From the NCBI GenBank assembly GCA_026954015.1, contig JAIXLP010000050.1, forward strand, positions 53,501 to 117,500: a stretch of 64,000 bases of DNA, written 5' to 3'. The notes below the pieces were generated by a model, which did not search any database, was not told the DNA's origin, and was given only the letters and a program-made list of their open reading frames with translations. The translations under genes and the position numbers were made by a program. This DNA is from Burkholderiales bacterium. Its GTDB lineage: Bacteria; Pseudomonadota; Gammaproteobacteria; Burkholderiales; Burkholderiaceae_C. Of this stretch, positions 62,412 through 64,000 are shown piece after piece (position 1 is the stretch's first letter; every line of letters starts with the position of its first letter).

Positions 62412-62966
62412 ATGAACGACACGACCAACACCGCCGCGAGCGTGCTCGCATTCTGGTTCAAAGAGAGTACACCCCGGCAATGGTTCGCCAAGGACGCGGC
62501 GTTCGACGCGGCCATACGCGCACGCTTTGCCGTGCTGCACGCCGCCGCCGCGCGCGGCGAACTCTGGCGCTGGCGCGTGGATGCGCCGGGGCGGCTGGCG
62601 GAGATCATCGTGCTCGACCAGTTCTCGCGCAACCTGCACCGCGCCAGCGCGCTCGCGTTCGCGCAGGATGCGATGGCGCTGGTGCTCGCGCAGGAGCTCG
62701 TGGCACAGGGGCTGGACCAGCGCCTGCCCGTGGCGCAACGCGCGTTTGCCTATCTGCCGTACATGCACAGCGAATCGGGCGTGGTGCAGCGCGAGTCGCT
62801 GCGCCTGTACACCGCGCTGGGGCAGCCGGGCAACCTGCACTTCGCGCACCTGCACGCCGACATCATCCGGCGCTTTGGCCGCTACCCGCACCGCAACGCG
62901 GCGCTGGGGCGCGCGAGCACGGCCGAGGAACTGGCCTTCCTCGCGCAGCCGGGCAGCGCGTTCTAG
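62412..62966 (+). CDS. DUF924 family protein
   Basis: This 184-residue soluble helical protein has the DUF924 pattern: VLAFWFKESTPRQWFAKDAAFD at the N terminus, LAEIIVLDQFSRNLHRASALAF near residue 72, FAYLPYMHSE and a C-terminal GRYPHRNAALGRASTAEE. The family resembles TPR-like folds and has no known activity. Its TAG stop is interleaved with the TAG of the convergent kinase gene (CTAG, 62963-62966). Confidence 0.88.
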   Translation: MNDTTNTAASVLAFWFKESTPRQWFAKDAAFDAAIRARFAVLHAAAARGELWRWRVDAPGRLAEIIVLDQFSRNLHRASALAFAQDAMALVLAQELVAQGLDQRLPVAQRAFAYLPYMHSESGVVQRESLRLYTALGQPGNLHFAHLHADIIRRFGRYPHRNAALGRASTAEELAFLAQPGSAF

Positions 62967-64000
62967 GAGCCTGTCGCCGAGGGCGCGAGCGCAAAGCGCA
63001 CGGTGAAGCGCACACCCGGCTGCGCGCTGGCGGGCGCAAGCGCCTGCACCTGCACCTGCGCCGCGTGCTGGCGCGCGATCTCGCGCACGATGGACAGGCC
63101 CAGGCCCGAGCCGTCGGCCTCGCTGCCCAGCGGCCGGTAGAAGGGCTGGAAGATGAGCTCGTGCTCGGTCTCGGGGATGCCGGGGCCGGAGTTTTCCACC
63201 TGCACGAGCAGCACCTGGCCGAACGGGTCGGTGAGCACGCGCGCGGTCACGACGCCGGGGCGCTCGCGGCTCGAAGGCGTGTAGTTGATCGCGTTGTCCA
63301 GCAGGTTGCGCACCAGCTCGGCCAGCAGCGTGGCGTTGCCTTCGACCACTGCGCCCGCGTCGCCCGCAGGCGTGCCGTCGTAGCCCAGGTCGATGTGCCG
63401 CTCGAGCGCGCGCGGCACGCTGTCGTGCACCGCATCGACCACCACCTGCGCCATGTTCACGCGCTGGCGCTGCAGGGTGGCGGCGCCGCCCTCGGCGCGC
63501 GCGAGCGCCAGGAGCTGGTTGACCGCGTGCGTGGCGCGCACCGAGGCGTGCCCGATCTGCTGCAGCGAGCGCTTGAGCTCCTCGGTGCTGGTGTGGTCGC
63601 GCTGCGCGAGATCGGCCTGCATGCGCAGGCCTGCCAGCGGCGTCTTGAGCTGGTGCGCAGCGTCCGCCAGGAAGCGCTTTTGCGTGGCGACCGACTCGTG
63701 CAGGCGTCCCAGCAGGTCGTTGACCGAATCGACGAGCGGCGCGACCTCGATAGGCACCGTCCTTTCGTCGAGCGGCGAGAGGTCGCCCGGCTTGCGCTTG
63801 CGGATGCGCGCCTCGAGCTGGTGCAGCGGACGGATGCCGCGCGCGAGCGCGAACCACACGAGCAGCAGCGCCAGCGGCAGCACCAGAAGCTGCGGCAGCA
63901 GCACGCCCTTGATGATTTCGGTGGCGAGCACGCTGCGCTTGGAGCGCGTCTCGCCCACCTGCACCAGCGCGGGCACGGGCCCGGCCTCGGGCAGGTGCAC
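62963..64000 (-). CDS. Sensor histidine kinase, TctE/QseC type, N terminus cut off
   Basis: About 345 residues are visible; the true start lies beyond the window's right edge. The order is the end of a periplasmic domain, a membrane helix (LVLPLALLLVWFALA), a HAMP-like linker (IRPLHQLEARIRKRKPGDL), the phosphoacceptor helix FLADAAHQLKTPLAGLRMQA (H-box) and the ATPase with NLLDNAINYTPSS (N-box), NSGPGIPE and GSGLGLSIVREIA. It belongs to the two-component kinases that sense tricarboxylates or metals; the signal is unknown. Its response-regulator gene would lie to the right. Confidence 0.92.
   Translation of the reverse strand: MHLPEAGPVPALVQVGETRSKRSVLATEIIKGVLLPQLLVLPLALLLVWFALARGIRPLHQLEARIRKRKPGDLSPLDERTVPIEVAPLVDSVNDLLGRLHESVATQKRFLADAAHQLKTPLAGLRMQADLAQRDHTSTEELKRSLQQIGHASVRATHAVNQLLALARAEGGAATLQRQRVNMAQVVVDAVHDSVPRALERHIDLGYDGTPAGDAGAVVEGNATLLAELVRNLLDNAINYTPSSRERPGVVTARVLTDPFGQVLLVQVENSGPGIPETEHELIFQPFYRPLGSEADGSGLGLSIVREIARQHAAQVQVQALAPASAQPGVRFTVRFALAPSATGS

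Noticed and set aside
62316..63857. Apparent upstream extension of the FAD oxidoreductase to 895 codons
   Set aside because: The extra sequence runs antisense to the DUF924 and kinase genes and has no oxidoreductase similarity. The family N terminus begins at 62315.

Overview
The window is a GC-rich, gene-dense stretch of bacterial chromosome. Ubiquinone-type (UbiM-like) chemistry, the minCDE order, def-fmt next to lysM and dprA, GTP-type PEP carboxykinase, an NAD-dependent fdsGBA formate dehydrogenase, protocatechuate 4,5-dioxygenase and a TRAP transporter together point to a betaproteobacterium, most likely Comamonadaceae. The genus cannot be fixed from the sequence alone. I see no prophage, insertion sequence, CRISPR array, tRNA or rRNA. 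Almost everything is chromosomal housekeeping plus metabolic cassettes.

Layout. 1-7022: the 3' part of uvrA, a UbiM-like hydroxylase, two unknown genes, an HxlR regulator divergent from qorB with an operator between them, and a lipoprotein. 7039-14834: a hemin-uptake locus on the minus strand (receptor hmuR, a double-domain HmuY lipoprotein, hmuS, hmuT, hmuU, hmuV). It is preceded by a cysteine-rich small gene, and Fur-box-like sites lie upstream of both hmuR and that gene. 14899-19817: acetoacetyl-CoA synthetase, then a three-gene surface-glycan cassette (PP-loop ATPase, polysaccharide pyruvyl transferase, GT25). 19902-27430: small envelope proteins, a thioesterase, an AraC regulator translationally coupled to a periplasmic DsrE protein and divergent from ligAB, NnrS, DUF3617 and an NlpC/P60 hydrolase. 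27455-33080: a TRAP transporter, an alpha/beta hydrolase-OsmC fusion with an AhpD-like partner, and a nucleoside-recognition-domain membrane protein. 33126-37280: pxpA, a pxpB-pxpC fusion and a biotin carboxylase-BCCP fusion, which together look like a distributed urea-carboxylase-like 5-oxoprolinase. 37314-43669: two coupled exporters, minCDE, greB, flavin reductase, DUF2799 and Usp. 43755-46123: pckG with its own promoter and a structured leader, then a 51-residue membrane protein. 46143-53170: dprA, a LysM protein, def, a BamE-like lipoprotein, fmt, azlCD and pgk. 53213-64000: a DMT exporter, the fds formate dehydrogenase operon, pyrF, an FAD oxidoreductase, DUF924 and a truncated sensor kinase.

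Two features stand out beyond ordinary annotation. First, a dispersed palindromic element of about 42-46 bp occurs at least nine times. Five copies fill convergent intergenic gaps, where they supply stop codons or probable bidirectional terminators. One copy sits in a divergent gap. Three copies lie in frame inside genes (aacS, fmt, and exactly at the pxpB/pxpC fusion junction). Second, the pckG leader can fold into two mutually exclusive hairpins, one of which sequesters the Shine-Dalgarno sequence, so it looks like an uncharacterised riboregulator.
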